Positions 1 to 7,380 of a stretch of 9,601 nt of DNA are shown piece by piece. Each line of letters opens with the position of its first letter. Positions within the stretch are counted from its first letter, which is position 1. The notes below the pieces were generated by a model. It saw only the letters and a list, made by a program, of their open reading frames with translations. It was not told the origin of the DNA and searched no databases. Origin of the DNA: Bacteroidota bacterium (GTDB taxonomy: Bacteria; Bacteroidota; Bacteroidia; NS11-12g; UBA955); the NCBI GenBank assembly GCA_005788145.1, contig SXYY01000125.1:1-9601 (forward strand), in the 5' to 3' direction. The position numbers and the translations under genes were made by a program.

Positions 1-1859
1 AACAAATTTCTCGCATATCGGGCATTGCCAAACTTTCGATCAGCACCCGTCAACTGCGCTTCAAAATGCGCCTCCAATGCTGCCGACATTCCATCGCCCA
101 AACGGTATTCATTCTTGGCACAAATCTTCGTAAAAATCTCCACCAAATCCTTTGCGCTATAATTGGGGAACTCTATATACCTTGAAAAACGACTGCTCAA
201 ACCGGGGTTCGAATCAATGAATTGATGCATCTCTTCGGCATAGCCCGCGACAATCACCACGAAGCGATCCCTGTCGTCTTCCATTCGTTTCAACAACACA
301 TTGACCGCCTCATCGCCATAACTGTCTTCTGCATCCTGCGGCGCCAAACTATAGGCCTCGTCAATAAACAATACGCCGTCCATCGCTTGGTTGATGATGC
401 CCTCTGTTTTCATGGCGGTCTGGCCCAAGTATCCCGCAACCAATTCAGTGCGATCCACCTCCACCAAATGGCCTTTTTTCAAAATCCCCAACTCTTTCAA
501 AATCCCTGCGTAGAGTCGGGCTACTGTAGTTTTCCCTGTACCAGGTGCGCCGGTGAATACACTGTGTAATGAAACCTGAACGGCTTGCATTCCTTTCTCC
601 TTGCGCATCTGTTGCACCTTGATGAGGTTGCTTAAACTTCTTATTTGCTCTTTCACTTCTGCAATCCCCACCAAAGCTTCCAACTCCTCAAAGGGATTGC
701 TATCTGCCGACCCTTTGGCTGTTTTGCTTTGCGATTGTCCGGGCGATTCAGCGGGTTTGGGTGGTTTTACGGGTTCATCCGCCGGAGCAGGATTTGTGGA
801 AGTGGGTTTGCCTTCAAATTCATCGGGAATCACCACCAGTCGATCGGCCTCGGTGGTGCCTTGTATGGGGATGTTTGACAAGAAGCTGTATAAGAAATCG
901 TAGTCCTCCTTGGTCGCAATATTTGAAATTCGGTAGGGCTGTCGCTCCCCCTTAATTTTGAATGAAATGTATCGCACGTCATTAACCGCATCCAAACCCG
1001 GCGCCAAATCCTTGATTTCATCGGGCTGAACCATGAGCCCATTGTAATAGGTTTTGAAAATGATGAATCCCCCGAAAATGTATGCCCTGCACCGGTCCAT
1101 ACTCGGGCCGCTAGCTTTGACTTTGCCGTATTCGCAGTCTACCCACCAGTAAATGGGTCTGCCGGTGAACGATTTGAAGCCCAACCACATATAAAAAGGG
1201 ATGAGGTCCTCGCTTTTCCGAAATTGCCGTTGGTTCACCACTTTGTGGAAATGTTCCATCGCGGTGGTATTGGTGTCGAGGTTGCACAAGGCAATCAGCA
1301 ATCCATAGCGGGACACTTTAATTACATTTTCCCAATGCACTTCTTGCTGATCGATGTTGTTGATCCAATCGCTGTAATGAGGTCCAGCCATTTCGGACCA
1401 AATGGGTTGTAGTTCGCTTGGTGGCAGCAGCAAATGTTTGATGCTGAGTGTGATTGCCTCCATGTCTTCATTGCTAATCTCGGCGTCCTCAAACAGCCTT
1501 TGGGCTTGTATTTTGGCCAAATGCAAGTTGCGGGGTTTGGCTGCGAGTTCCTCCGAAACAGGTATGTTGATGGCCTCTAACATTGCACCCATTTTTTGCA
1601 TTTCAGGCTTAAAGCCACCCAAGAGTTGTGCCCAATCTTTCAGTGCTTTCCAAACGATGCGCTTGTTCCTCGCGATGGTGCTCTCGCCCTCAGTGCAAGC
1701 CTCGTCAATTTCCATGATATCGACCAATCGAATTTGATCGTGCTCCCGTTCATCGAAATAGGCACACAACGACAATAAATGGGTGTTTTCTCGCTTGGTA
1801 AATAGGAATCCGAGTTGTTTGTCGGAATCTTCAATCAAATTCAGAATAGAGGTTTGCAT
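1..1859 (-). CDS. CbxX/SpoVK-type AAA+ ATPase with long unrecognised N-terminal region (3' end beyond window)
   Basis: This gene reads leftward off the window edge; 619 residues are visible from the ATG at 1859. The C-terminal part is a clear AAA+ module. It has Walker A GAPGTGKTT (residues 437-445), Walker B VLFIDEAYSL (D500, E501), a VVIVAGY strand in the sensor-1 region, and NPGLSSRF (551-558) with a likely arginine finger at R557. The visible part ends in FGNARYARNL, a sequence near the C-terminus of CbxX/CfxQ/SpoVK proteins, so probably only a few tens of residues are missing. Residues 1 to about 340 match no family I recognise. They include a Trp/Tyr-rich stretch (about 222-247, with IYWWVDCEYG). 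A Pro/Ser-rich linker (about 345-390) joins them to the ATPase. No signal peptide or membrane segment is visible, so the protein is probably cytosolic. The family remodels partner proteins (for example Rubisco activation by CbbX), but the target here is unknown. The start is the first ATG after an in-frame stop near 1926, and it lies 61 bases after the upstream hydrolase gene. Confidence 0.93.
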   Translation of the reverse strand, partial: MQTSILNLIEDSDKQLGFLFTKRENTHLLSLCAYFDEREHDQIRLVDIMEIDEACTEGESTIARNKRIVWKALKDWAQLLGGFKPEMQKMGAMLEAINIPVSEELAAKPRNLHLAKIQAQRLFEDAEISNEDMEAITLSIKHLLLPPSELQPIWSEMAGPHYSDWINNIDQQEVHWENVIKVSRYGLLIALCNLDTNTTAMEHFHKVVNQRQFRKSEDLIPFYMWLGFKSFTGRPIYWWVDCEYGKVKASGPSMDRCRAYIFGGFIIFKTYYNGLMVQPDEIKDLAPGLDAVNDVRYISFKIKGERQPYRISNIATKEDYDFLYSFLSNIPIQGTTEADRLVVIPDEFEGKPTSTNPAPADEPVKPPKPAESPGQSQSKTAKGSADSNPFEELEALVGIAEVKEQIRSLSNLIKVQQMRKEKGMQAVQVSLHSVFTGAPGTGKTTVARLYAGILKELGILKKGHLVEVDRTELVAGYLGQTAMKTEGIINQAMDGVLFIDEAYSLAPQDAEDSYGDEAVNVLLKRMEDDRDRFVVIVAGYAEEMHQFIDSNPGLSSRFSRYIEFPNYSAKDLVEIFTKICAKNEYRLGDGMSAALEAHFEAQLTGADRKFGNARYARNL

Positions 1860-1920
1860 AGCGCAACCGCAATATATTGGCTTTTGGCTACAAAATTGTT
1901 GCCGTGGAAACTTTTGCTGT

Positions 1921-3252
1921 CTATTCTACCACCAATCGATGTGATTGAATTCCTTGGTGGCTGTATATGCGAAGGAAATAGAGTCCGGGATTTGTGTTTG
2001 TTGGGATGTTGAAAGAATCTGAGGAAACGGACAAAGGCGATTGTCCAGGAATCTCCCTGCCTATCGCATCGCACAGAATAACCGCCAAGGGCTTATTGCC
2101 AGAAAGGGTGATTGATTGTCCGGCCGTCACTGGATTCGGGAAAAACGACAGCGCTTTCGTTGTGGGGGTTGTCACATTGGAAGAGCATGGCAAACGGTTT
2201 ATGTATTTCCAGATATCGTTGTTGAAGCCGACGGCCATGGATGCCGCCCCGCTGCCGCCAGGGGCATTTCCCATGCGAATCAGGACCAATTTCTGACTGG
2301 GGACTACGTTGATATACTGTCCGTTTTTCCCCCATGCGCAGTACATGTCATTGGGGGCATCGGGATTCAAGCTTCCCGGAAAACGAATTTGCGAACCGGG
2401 CGCCATAAAAGCGGACTTTCCGCTGAGCCAAGTGAGGTAGCCGTAGCTGGGGTTGATGGTTTGGCTGCTATTTGTTTGCTGTCGGAAGTAGCCCGTATCG
2501 CTCATGATGGTGGTGCCATTCCATTTGCCTTTATTGAGCAGTAGAAGTCCAAAACGCGCCATGGTACGGGCATTTGAGAAGTACACATTGAGATAGCCAG
2601 CTTTCACAAAAAGGCCCTTCATGCCGATATTGGTGGTGAATTTTTTGGCCATGTATACATTGAGATTGCCGCCTGTGGCCCCTTCAATGACTTGGTCGAG
2701 CAGGGTGTAAGGTGCATTGTGATAGGCCCACCTGTTTCCTGCCGCGGCTTTGTAGGTAAGACAATTGGGATCGGTGCAGTCGGGGTCGGAAACAGCATCG
2801 TTTAATCCAGTGGTCATGGTGAGGTGATGCCATATTTTGATACTGTCTTCGCGGGCGCTGCTGAGTGAGCTCCAACCTGTTCCAAGGTATTTGTTTGAGG
2901 CGTCGCTGAGTTTCAGTAGGCCGTCTTGCTGCGCCAAACCAACGGTAAATGCGGTGAGGGTTTTTCCAGCGGATGCCCAATACCAAATGCTGTCTTGGGT
3001 GAAGTTGCCAAAGTACTTCTCGAGTACGATTTTACCGTCTTTGAGGATGATAAAGGCTTTGGTATTTTTCTGATTGAGGTAATTGTATAAACTGTCGATG
3101 TTGGCATCGCACCAACCCAAACTCTGCGGCGTTATGGTTTCCCAAGTACCCATATTGGGTGGAAAATAGGTGGTCTGCGCCTTGGCTTGTTTTGTGACAA
3201 CCGCACTGAGAATGAATAGGGTTGTGAGCAGGGAGCGGGTGAGTGTTTTCAT
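1921..3252 (-). CDS. Secreted beta-lactamase-fold serine hydrolase with T9SS C-terminal sorting domain
   Basis: The protein is 443 residues. It opens with a Sec signal peptide (MKTLTRSLL..., hydrophobic to about residue 19, likely cleavage after AKA at 25). The middle is a class C beta-lactamase/DD-peptidase-like fold (PF00144 type). The nucleophile motif SxxK is S94-A-G-K97 and the YxN motif is Y177-H-N179. The third motif, usually KTG or HxG, is probably K309-N-G311 within WGKNGQY. From about residue 367 to the end is a type A T9SS sorting domain, with FFPNPV at 370-375, a GLYFLRI strand and a short basic tail, so the protein is probably exported across the outer membrane and anchored or released. 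The family includes esterases, D-aminopeptidases and lactamases; the substrate cannot be read from sequence. A loop DPDCTDPNC (156-164) could form a local disulfide. It lies 62 bases after the MOSC gene and 61 before the ATPase gene on the same strand, so co-transcription is possible. Confidence 0.93.
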   Translation of the reverse strand: MKTLTRSLLTTLFILSAVVTKQAKAQTTYFPPNMGTWETITPQSLGWCDANIDSLYNYLNQKNTKAFIILKDGKIVLEKYFGNFTQDSIWYWASAGKTLTAFTVGLAQQDGLLKLSDASNKYLGTGWSSLSSAREDSIKIWHHLTMTTGLNDAVSDPDCTDPNCLTYKAAAGNRWAYHNAPYTLLDQVIEGATGGNLNVYMAKKFTTNIGMKGLFVKAGYLNVYFSNARTMARFGLLLLNKGKWNGTTIMSDTGYFRQQTNSSQTINPSYGYLTWLSGKSAFMAPGSQIRFPGSLNPDAPNDMYCAWGKNGQYINVVPSQKLVLIRMGNAPGGSGAASMAVGFNNDIWKYINRLPCSSNVTTPTTKALSFFPNPVTAGQSITLSGNKPLAVILCDAIGREIPGQSPLSVSSDSFNIPTNTNPGLYFLRIYSHQGIQSHRLVVE

Positions 3253-3314
3253 TGACTTGGCGATTTATTTGCCGTGGTACTTGCGCGTTTAAGACGAGTT
3301 TTTTCATCAAAGGT

Positions 3315-4130
3315 TTAATGACCGATACCAATTTTTCCTGGTTTGAGGCATAGGGCATTCGCGCCGAACAAGATTTTGTTGTTTTCTTTTCGATAGGTGC
3401 TGAGCGCACGCAGGGGTTCATCGCCCCGCTCTAGGGTGAGGGGGTTAATGGTTGTAAGGATGCAACGGCTGCAGGGTTTGGTGATGTGAAATGTGGCCGT
3501 GCCAAGTTGGAATGTGCCAAGTGCGTCCTCTTCATGGGGCTTCAATTGACTCATTACAACATTCGGTCGGAATCGTAACATATGCATTGCCTCAGTTTGG
3601 GGGTTGCTATGTTGGATTTTTTGGTTGAGCAATGCAAGGGAAGCTTCAGAAACGAAGAGGATTGGGTATCCATCGGCCAAACTTACTTGTTGCGGGTTGT
3701 TGTTGGGCTGGTATTTTGGGTCGATGGATCTTTGTGATTCATCCGGCAGATACACCAAGTACACCTCGCGCTGCAACTTCTCCGAAAACCATGCGCTGAT
3801 GGGTGTTGGGGCGGCGAGTACCTGCACATGGTCGTCCCAAACTGTGGCTTCTCTCGCCCCATGCTCTTTTGGATTTAGCGATAATGGGATAGCCAGTGTA
3901 TCACCCTGAAATGTTACGATGAACCCCGATTTGTCTGCGTTGTAGGCAAGATGAAATCTTCCCAGTTCGGGCGTCTGTCTTTGCGTTAAAAACCGGCCAT
4001 CCACCGAGATTAACATATACCTGCGGTCGTGTTGAAGTCCGCGCATCCCCACTTTGGCCTCATTCAGCGATATGCCGCCCATGGATTTAATTGGGTAAAT
4101 ATAGATGGCGGTGATCTGAGGCGAAGGCAT
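3315..4130 (-). CDS. MOSC-domain protein, mARC/YcbX-like molybdenum cofactor reductase
   Basis: The protein is 271 residues. The N-terminal MOSC_N barrel is recognisable from IYPIKSMGGISLNEAKVG and the following GLQHDRRYMLI...GRFLTQRQ. The C-terminal MOSC domain carries RFRPN and KPCSRCILTTINP (C220, C223) followed by DEPLRALSTYRK, very like the human mARC pattern CSRCILTT...EPLETLKSYR. One of the two cysteines should be the molybdenum ligand. The family reduces N-hydroxylated compounds such as 6-hydroxylaminopurine or amidoximes, using electrons from a partner. Bacterial YcbX carries its own C-terminal 2Fe-2S domain. This protein ends just after the MOSC domain, so like mARC it needs a separate electron donor, which is not visible here. 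I chose the ATG at 4130 (MPSPQITAIYIYPIKSM), which starts right before the conserved domain. The in-frame ATG at 4220 would add 30 unconserved residues and overlap the divergent peptidase gene. Confidence 0.92.
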   Translation of the reverse strand: MPSPQITAIYIYPIKSMGGISLNEAKVGMRGLQHDRRYMLISVDGRFLTQRQTPELGRFHLAYNADKSGFIVTFQGDTLAIPLSLNPKEHGAREATVWDDHVQVLAAPTPISAWFSEKLQREVYLVYLPDESQRSIDPKYQPNNNPQQVSLADGYPILFVSEASLALLNQKIQHSNPQTEAMHMLRFRPNVVMSQLKPHEEDALGTFQLGTATFHITKPCSRCILTTINPLTLERGDEPLRALSTYRKENNKILFGANALCLKPGKIGIGH

Positions 4131-4145
4131 GTAACGTTGTTGATT

Positions 4146-4153
4146 CAAAAGTA
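4146..4153 (-). promoter_or_regulatory. Possible Bacteroidota -7 element for the MOSC gene
   Basis: Read on the minus strand this is TACTTTTG, an exact match to the Bacteroidota -7 consensus TAnnTTTG. It lies 15 bases before the MOSC start at 4130, in the 52-base gap between divergent genes. No TTG -33 element sits at the expected distance, and the implied 5' leader would be only about 10 bases, so a chance match in AT-rich DNA is quite possible. Confidence 0.25.
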
Positions 4154-4182
4154 AATGGAAGTTTTTGAGTAATTTGCTGCCG

Positions 4183-5742
4183 ATGAAAAAGTTTTGTTTG
4201 TCGGCCCAAACCGGCCTCATGTTGTTGGGAAGTCTATTGAGTGCATTGAGTGGTTTCGCCGGGTCAGTGAAGGATCAGGCGTTGCATGGGCAACCGGGTG
4301 ATTTGAACAAGATCATCGCCAAGTACAACATGCGGGGTATGCGCGCCGTTCGGCCAATTCCTTCAGACAGTCTGATTTTTAAGCGTTTGTTTGATTTGTC
4401 TTTGACCGATGGCCATGCCTACAAGCGGTTGGGTGAGTTATGCAAAGGGGTGGGGCCGAGATTGAGTGGGTCTGACAATGCAGAGAAGGGGATTGTGTGG
4501 GCAGTAGATATGTTGAGGGGCTATCAATTTGATACAGTGTTTACACAACCGGTGATGGTGCCCAGGTGGGAGCGGGGTGATGTTGAGATGGTTCGTTTGT
4601 ATTCAACGGTCTTGACCCAGCAATTAAAATCTGGCAAAACGGAACCCGATTATAACTGTGAAGCGTTTGTGGAGGCGAATCCATTCCCGAAGAAATATTA
4701 TGATTTACAGGCTTGTGCATTGGGTGGTTCTGTCGGCGGCTCAGTGAAGGCTGCAGTTGAGGTGGTGAATAGCGATGCAGAATTGGAAGCCAAGGGAAAG
4801 GCGGGGTTGTTGAAGGATAAAATTGTCTTACTAAACCGTGCATTTGATCAAACGTTGTTGAATACTTTTCAGGCTTATGGCGGTTGCGTTAATCAGCGCG
4901 TGAATGGTGCGGCCCCCTGTGCACGGTTCGGTGCGATGGCTGTATTGGTGCGAAGCATGAGCAATCGCTGTGATTTACATCCTCACACGGGCGTGACACA
5001 TTATGTAGATTCCGTGCGAAAAATTCCCATGATAGCCGTGGCAACGGCCGTAGCCGATTTGTTGGAGTCTGTGAGTGCTTCGGATCCCAGGCATTTGGTA
5101 GAAATTCGGCTGGATTGTAAAACTTGGCCAGATCGACAAAGTGCCAACGTGGTGGCGAGTACCAAAGGAACCGTTTATCCCGAAAAAATCATTGCCTTTG
5201 GCGGGCATTTTGACAGTTGGGATGAGGGAGAAGGTGCGCACGACGATGGAGCGGGTTGCATGCATGCCTTTGAGGCGCTTCGGTTGTTGAAGGAGATTGG
5301 TTACACACCCGAGCACACTTTGCGATGCGTTTTTTGGATCAACGAGGAGAATGGCTTGCGGGGTGGAACCGAATATGCGCGTTTGGCAGGGACATTGGGA
5401 GAGGAGCATGTTGCGGCTTTGGAAAGTGATCGCGGTGGATTCGTGCCCAGAGGCTTTGGGGTGGATTCGGCTTTTATTCCGAAGTTGGCAAAATACCAGC
5501 GGTGGTTGGATGCCTATGGGATTGGGGAGATCGAGCGCGGTGGTGGAGGGGCCGATATTGGTCCACTGAAAAAGGTGAACCCCAACACGGTGTTTGTGGG
5601 GTTCATTCCTGATTCACAGCGGTATTTTGATGTGCATCACGCCGAAACCGACGTATTTGAAAATGTGAACAAGCGAGAATTGCAATTGGGTGCAGCGGCA
5701 GTGGCGGCGATGATTTATATCCTTGATCAGGAATTGGATTGA
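4183..5742 (+). CDS. Secreted M28-family zinc metallopeptidase, carboxypeptidase Q-like
   Basis: The protein is 519 residues with a Sec signal peptide (MKKFCLSAQTGLMLLGSLLSALSGFAG), so it should be periplasmic or secreted; no T9SS tail or lipobox is present. Residues of about 150-310 look like the PA-type insert of carboxypeptidase Q and related aminopeptidases. The M28 catalytic core follows, with GGHFDSWD (H342), AHDDGAG (D354, likely bridging the two zincs), INEENG (E388 general base and E389 zinc ligand), ESDRGG (D416) and DVHHAETD (H486). All five expected metal-ligand positions are present, so it should be an active di-zinc exopeptidase that trims dipeptides or short peptides; exact specificity is unknown. 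The start was set at 4183 because the signal peptide begins there. A TTG at 4165 would add six residues in front of it. The gene diverges from the MOSC gene and ends 2 bases from the stop of the convergent mutarotase gene. Confidence 0.94.
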   Translation: MKKFCLSAQTGLMLLGSLLSALSGFAGSVKDQALHGQPGDLNKIIAKYNMRGMRAVRPIPSDSLIFKRLFDLSLTDGHAYKRLGELCKGVGPRLSGSDNAEKGIVWAVDMLRGYQFDTVFTQPVMVPRWERGDVEMVRLYSTVLTQQLKSGKTEPDYNCEAFVEANPFPKKYYDLQACALGGSVGGSVKAAVEVVNSDAELEAKGKAGLLKDKIVLLNRAFDQTLLNTFQAYGGCVNQRVNGAAPCARFGAMAVLVRSMSNRCDLHPHTGVTHYVDSVRKIPMIAVATAVADLLESVSASDPRHLVEIRLDCKTWPDRQSANVVASTKGTVYPEKIIAFGGHFDSWDEGEGAHDDGAGCMHAFEALRLLKEIGYTPEHTLRCVFWINEENGLRGGTEYARLAGTLGEEHVAALESDRGGFVPRGFGVDSAFIPKLAKYQRWLDAYGIGEIERGGGGADIGPLKKVNPNTVFVGFIPDSQRYFDVHHAETDVFENVNKRELQLGAAAVAAMIYILDQELD

Positions 5743-5744
5743 GG

Positions 5745-6074
5745 TTAGATTGAAAAGATTCTCTTCATGAGAACCCATTTTTGTCCAGGTTGTGCAGTTG
5801 GTATGGCCTGCTGATATTCCCACATCAGTTTTTCCCAAGCTTGCACTTTGGGGTTTTGCGCGTCTGTCATCGCTTTGGTCTCAAAATCAAAATCGGGGGT
5901 TGTTTCAAGAATCATGGTAAGTCGGTTTTCAATCCGATAAATATCGCATCGCACAATCCCTGAGGATTTGATGCTTTCTATGACCTCTGGCCATACGGCT
6001 TGGTGATGTGCTTCGTATTGGGCGATGAGGTGAGGGTCGTTTTTTAGGTCGAGGGCTAACGCGTATTGAGGCAT
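5745..6074 (-). CDS. RhaM-family (DUF718) sugar mutarotase, likely L-fucose or L-rhamnose
   Basis: The protein is 109 residues, the usual size for the L-rhamnose mutarotase family. The core YALALDLKNDPHLIAQYEAHH followed by VWPEV and SGI..CDIYRIENRLTMI matches that family. H24, by alignment with E. coli RhaM, is the likely catalytic histidine of the H-x-x-x-W-P-E motif, and the C-terminal half has the expected W...W pair (KVQAWEKLMWEYQ). The enzyme would interconvert alpha and beta anomers of a deoxy-sugar in the cytoplasm. Beside a fucosidase and a FucP-like permease, L-fucose is the more likely substrate, although the family is named for rhamnose. I chose the ATG at 6074, 4 bases after the transporter stop (TAA at 6081-6079). 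An ATG at 6110 would add 12 residues that lack similarity and overlap the transporter gene. It is the last gene of a three-gene unit. Confidence 0.9.
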   Translation of the reverse strand: MPQYALALDLKNDPHLIAQYEAHHQAVWPEVIESIKSSGIVRCDIYRIENRLTMILETTPDFDFETKAMTDAQNPKVQAWEKLMWEYQQAIPTAQPGQKWVLMKRIFSI

Positions 6075-6078
6075 GGTT

Positions 6079-7350
6079 TTAGGCAAGTGTTGGGCTGATG
6101 CGTTTGGCAAAATAGGTCACTACCGCGAAGCAAAGTACGGGAACGAGGTAGGCGTATTGAAGTCCGAATTGATCAGAGATCGCACCCATCACCAACGGAA
6201 AGAAAGCACCACCCACTATGCTCATGATCAACAGTGAGGAGGCCATGGGAGGGGCATTTTTGAGCGATGATAGGGATAAACTGAAGATGGTTGGGAATAG
6301 GATGCTCATGAAAAATTGCAAGGGAATGAGTAGCCAAAATCCGGTGGGACCGCCATTCAATGCCACGGTTGTGCTGATGGCTGCAGCAATGAGTGCTGTA
6401 CCCAACAGTAGTTTTGTGGGGGCTATCCATCGCATCAAAAAGGTACCGGTAAATCGACCCAACATAAACAACAGCATGCCGAGGGAAAGTCCGGTTGCCC
6501 CAACAGAACTGCTCACATTTCCGTAGGTTGTGGCATATCGAATGAAGAAACTGCCCACACCCACTTGCGCGCCCACGTAGCAAAATTGGGCGAGGATGCC
6601 GAGGTTGTAGGGTGTGGTTTGCAACAAGGTTTTTATCTGTTGCCATGCGCTGGTACCGGGTTGTAAATAGGGTTCGCTTGGGTTGACGAAGTTGGGAGAA
6701 CCGGAAATTGGATTGGTACTCTCCGGATCGATTTGAATCTTTGGTCTTCGGAGGAGGCGTGAAAAACCGATGGTTATCATTGCCACAACAACATAGGGCA
6801 TAAACAGTTGTTCGCCTCGAAATGCGAGCCACTCAGCGCTGCTTGCCGTTTTGCCGGTGGTTTCGATGAAGTGGGCCAATTCCTCTTCACTGCCAGCAAA
6901 TAGGGCCATTCCGCCGAAAAAAACCGCGAGTGTAGCGCCGAGACCATTGAAAGATTGGGCCAAATTCAATCGGGTGGTGGCTTTTTGTGGATCGCCCAGT
7001 AGGGTTACCAAAGGGTTCGCCGCGGTTTCAAGAAAAGTGAGTCCTGCCGCCATCACAAACAAACCCAATAAGGCCATGGCATAATTTTGTTGAGATCCAA
7101 ATATGCCAACGATGGCTGCACCCACACCGAAAAAGTACAATCCAAGGGTGATGGCTTTTTTGTATCCTTTTGATTTGATGAAGGCGCCTGCTGGGAGGGC
7201 AAAGGCAAAATAACCGATATAGAAGGCGGAGTCGACCAGGGCCGATTGAAAATCACTCAGTATACAAACTTCCTTGAGTACTGGAATCAACAGGGGGTTG
7301 AGGTTATGGGCGATGGCCCAGAGGAAGAAGAGTGCGTAGATGTATCTCAT
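6079..7350 (-). CDS. FucP-like MFS sugar permease
   Basis: The protein is 423 residues with about 12 hydrophobic segments. It aligns along its whole length with the L-fucose:H+ symporter FucP: LFFLWAIAHNLN in helix 1, SAFYIGYFAFALPAG in helix 2, GLTFLETAANPLVT in helix 4, RLNLAQSFNGLGA in helix 5, and LAQFCYVGAQ and GRFTGT in the second half. E108 corresponds to FucP E135, and Q131 and N134 to Q159 and N162. The position of the proton-coupling D46 of FucP is proline here (P19), while D40 in helix 2 replaces a glutamine. The N-terminus is about 27 residues shorter than in E. coli FucP. The only possible start is the ATG at 7350, because an in-frame stop, that of the upstream kinase gene, lies 30 bases before it. 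The role is import of L-fucose or a related sugar across the inner membrane; galactose or glucose transport is the alternative, since the wider family covers those. Confidence 0.92.
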   Translation of the reverse strand: MRYIYALFFLWAIAHNLNPLLIPVLKEVCILSDFQSALVDSAFYIGYFAFALPAGAFIKSKGYKKAITLGLYFFGVGAAIVGIFGSQQNYAMALLGLFVMAAGLTFLETAANPLVTLLGDPQKATTRLNLAQSFNGLGATLAVFFGGMALFAGSEEELAHFIETTGKTASSAEWLAFRGEQLFMPYVVVAMITIGFSRLLRRPKIQIDPESTNPISGSPNFVNPSEPYLQPGTSAWQQIKTLLQTTPYNLGILAQFCYVGAQVGVGSFFIRYATTYGNVSSSVGATGLSLGMLLFMLGRFTGTFLMRWIAPTKLLLGTALIAAAISTTVALNGGPTGFWLLIPLQFFMSILFPTIFSLSLSSLKNAPPMASSLLIMSIVGGAFFPLVMGAISDQFGLQYAYLVPVLCFAVVTYFAKRISPTLA

Positions 7351-7380
7351 GGATTTGAGGGTTGTAGGGTTGGAGCGGGT

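Noticed and set aside
222..569. Plus-strand open frame opposite the AAA+ ATPase
   Set aside because: It lies antisense to the Walker A/B region, and its translation shows no family features.
1886..1903. Imperfect hairpin (GGC/GCC arms with a mismatch) in the gap between the hydrolase and ATPase genes as a terminator
   Set aside because: The stem is short and mismatched, and no T-run follows on the minus strand.
2116..2544. 142-codon plus-strand open frame opposite the serine hydrolase
   Set aside because: The opposite strand encodes the conserved hydrolase and its sorting domain; no recognisable domain or signal is present in this frame.
4131..4220. N-terminal extension of the MOSC protein to an ATG at 4220
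   Set aside because: It would overlap the divergent peptidase's signal peptide, and the conserved MOSC_N domain begins right after the ATG at 4130.
6075..6110. Mutarotase start at 6110
   Set aside because: The extra 12 residues overlap the transporter's last codons and are absent from the family; the ATG at 6074 gives the standard length.
6173..6832. 219-codon minus-strand open frame overlapping the permease in another frame
   Set aside because: Composition is basic and cysteine/histidine-rich without hydrophobic segments, typical of an out-of-frame reading of the membrane protein gene.
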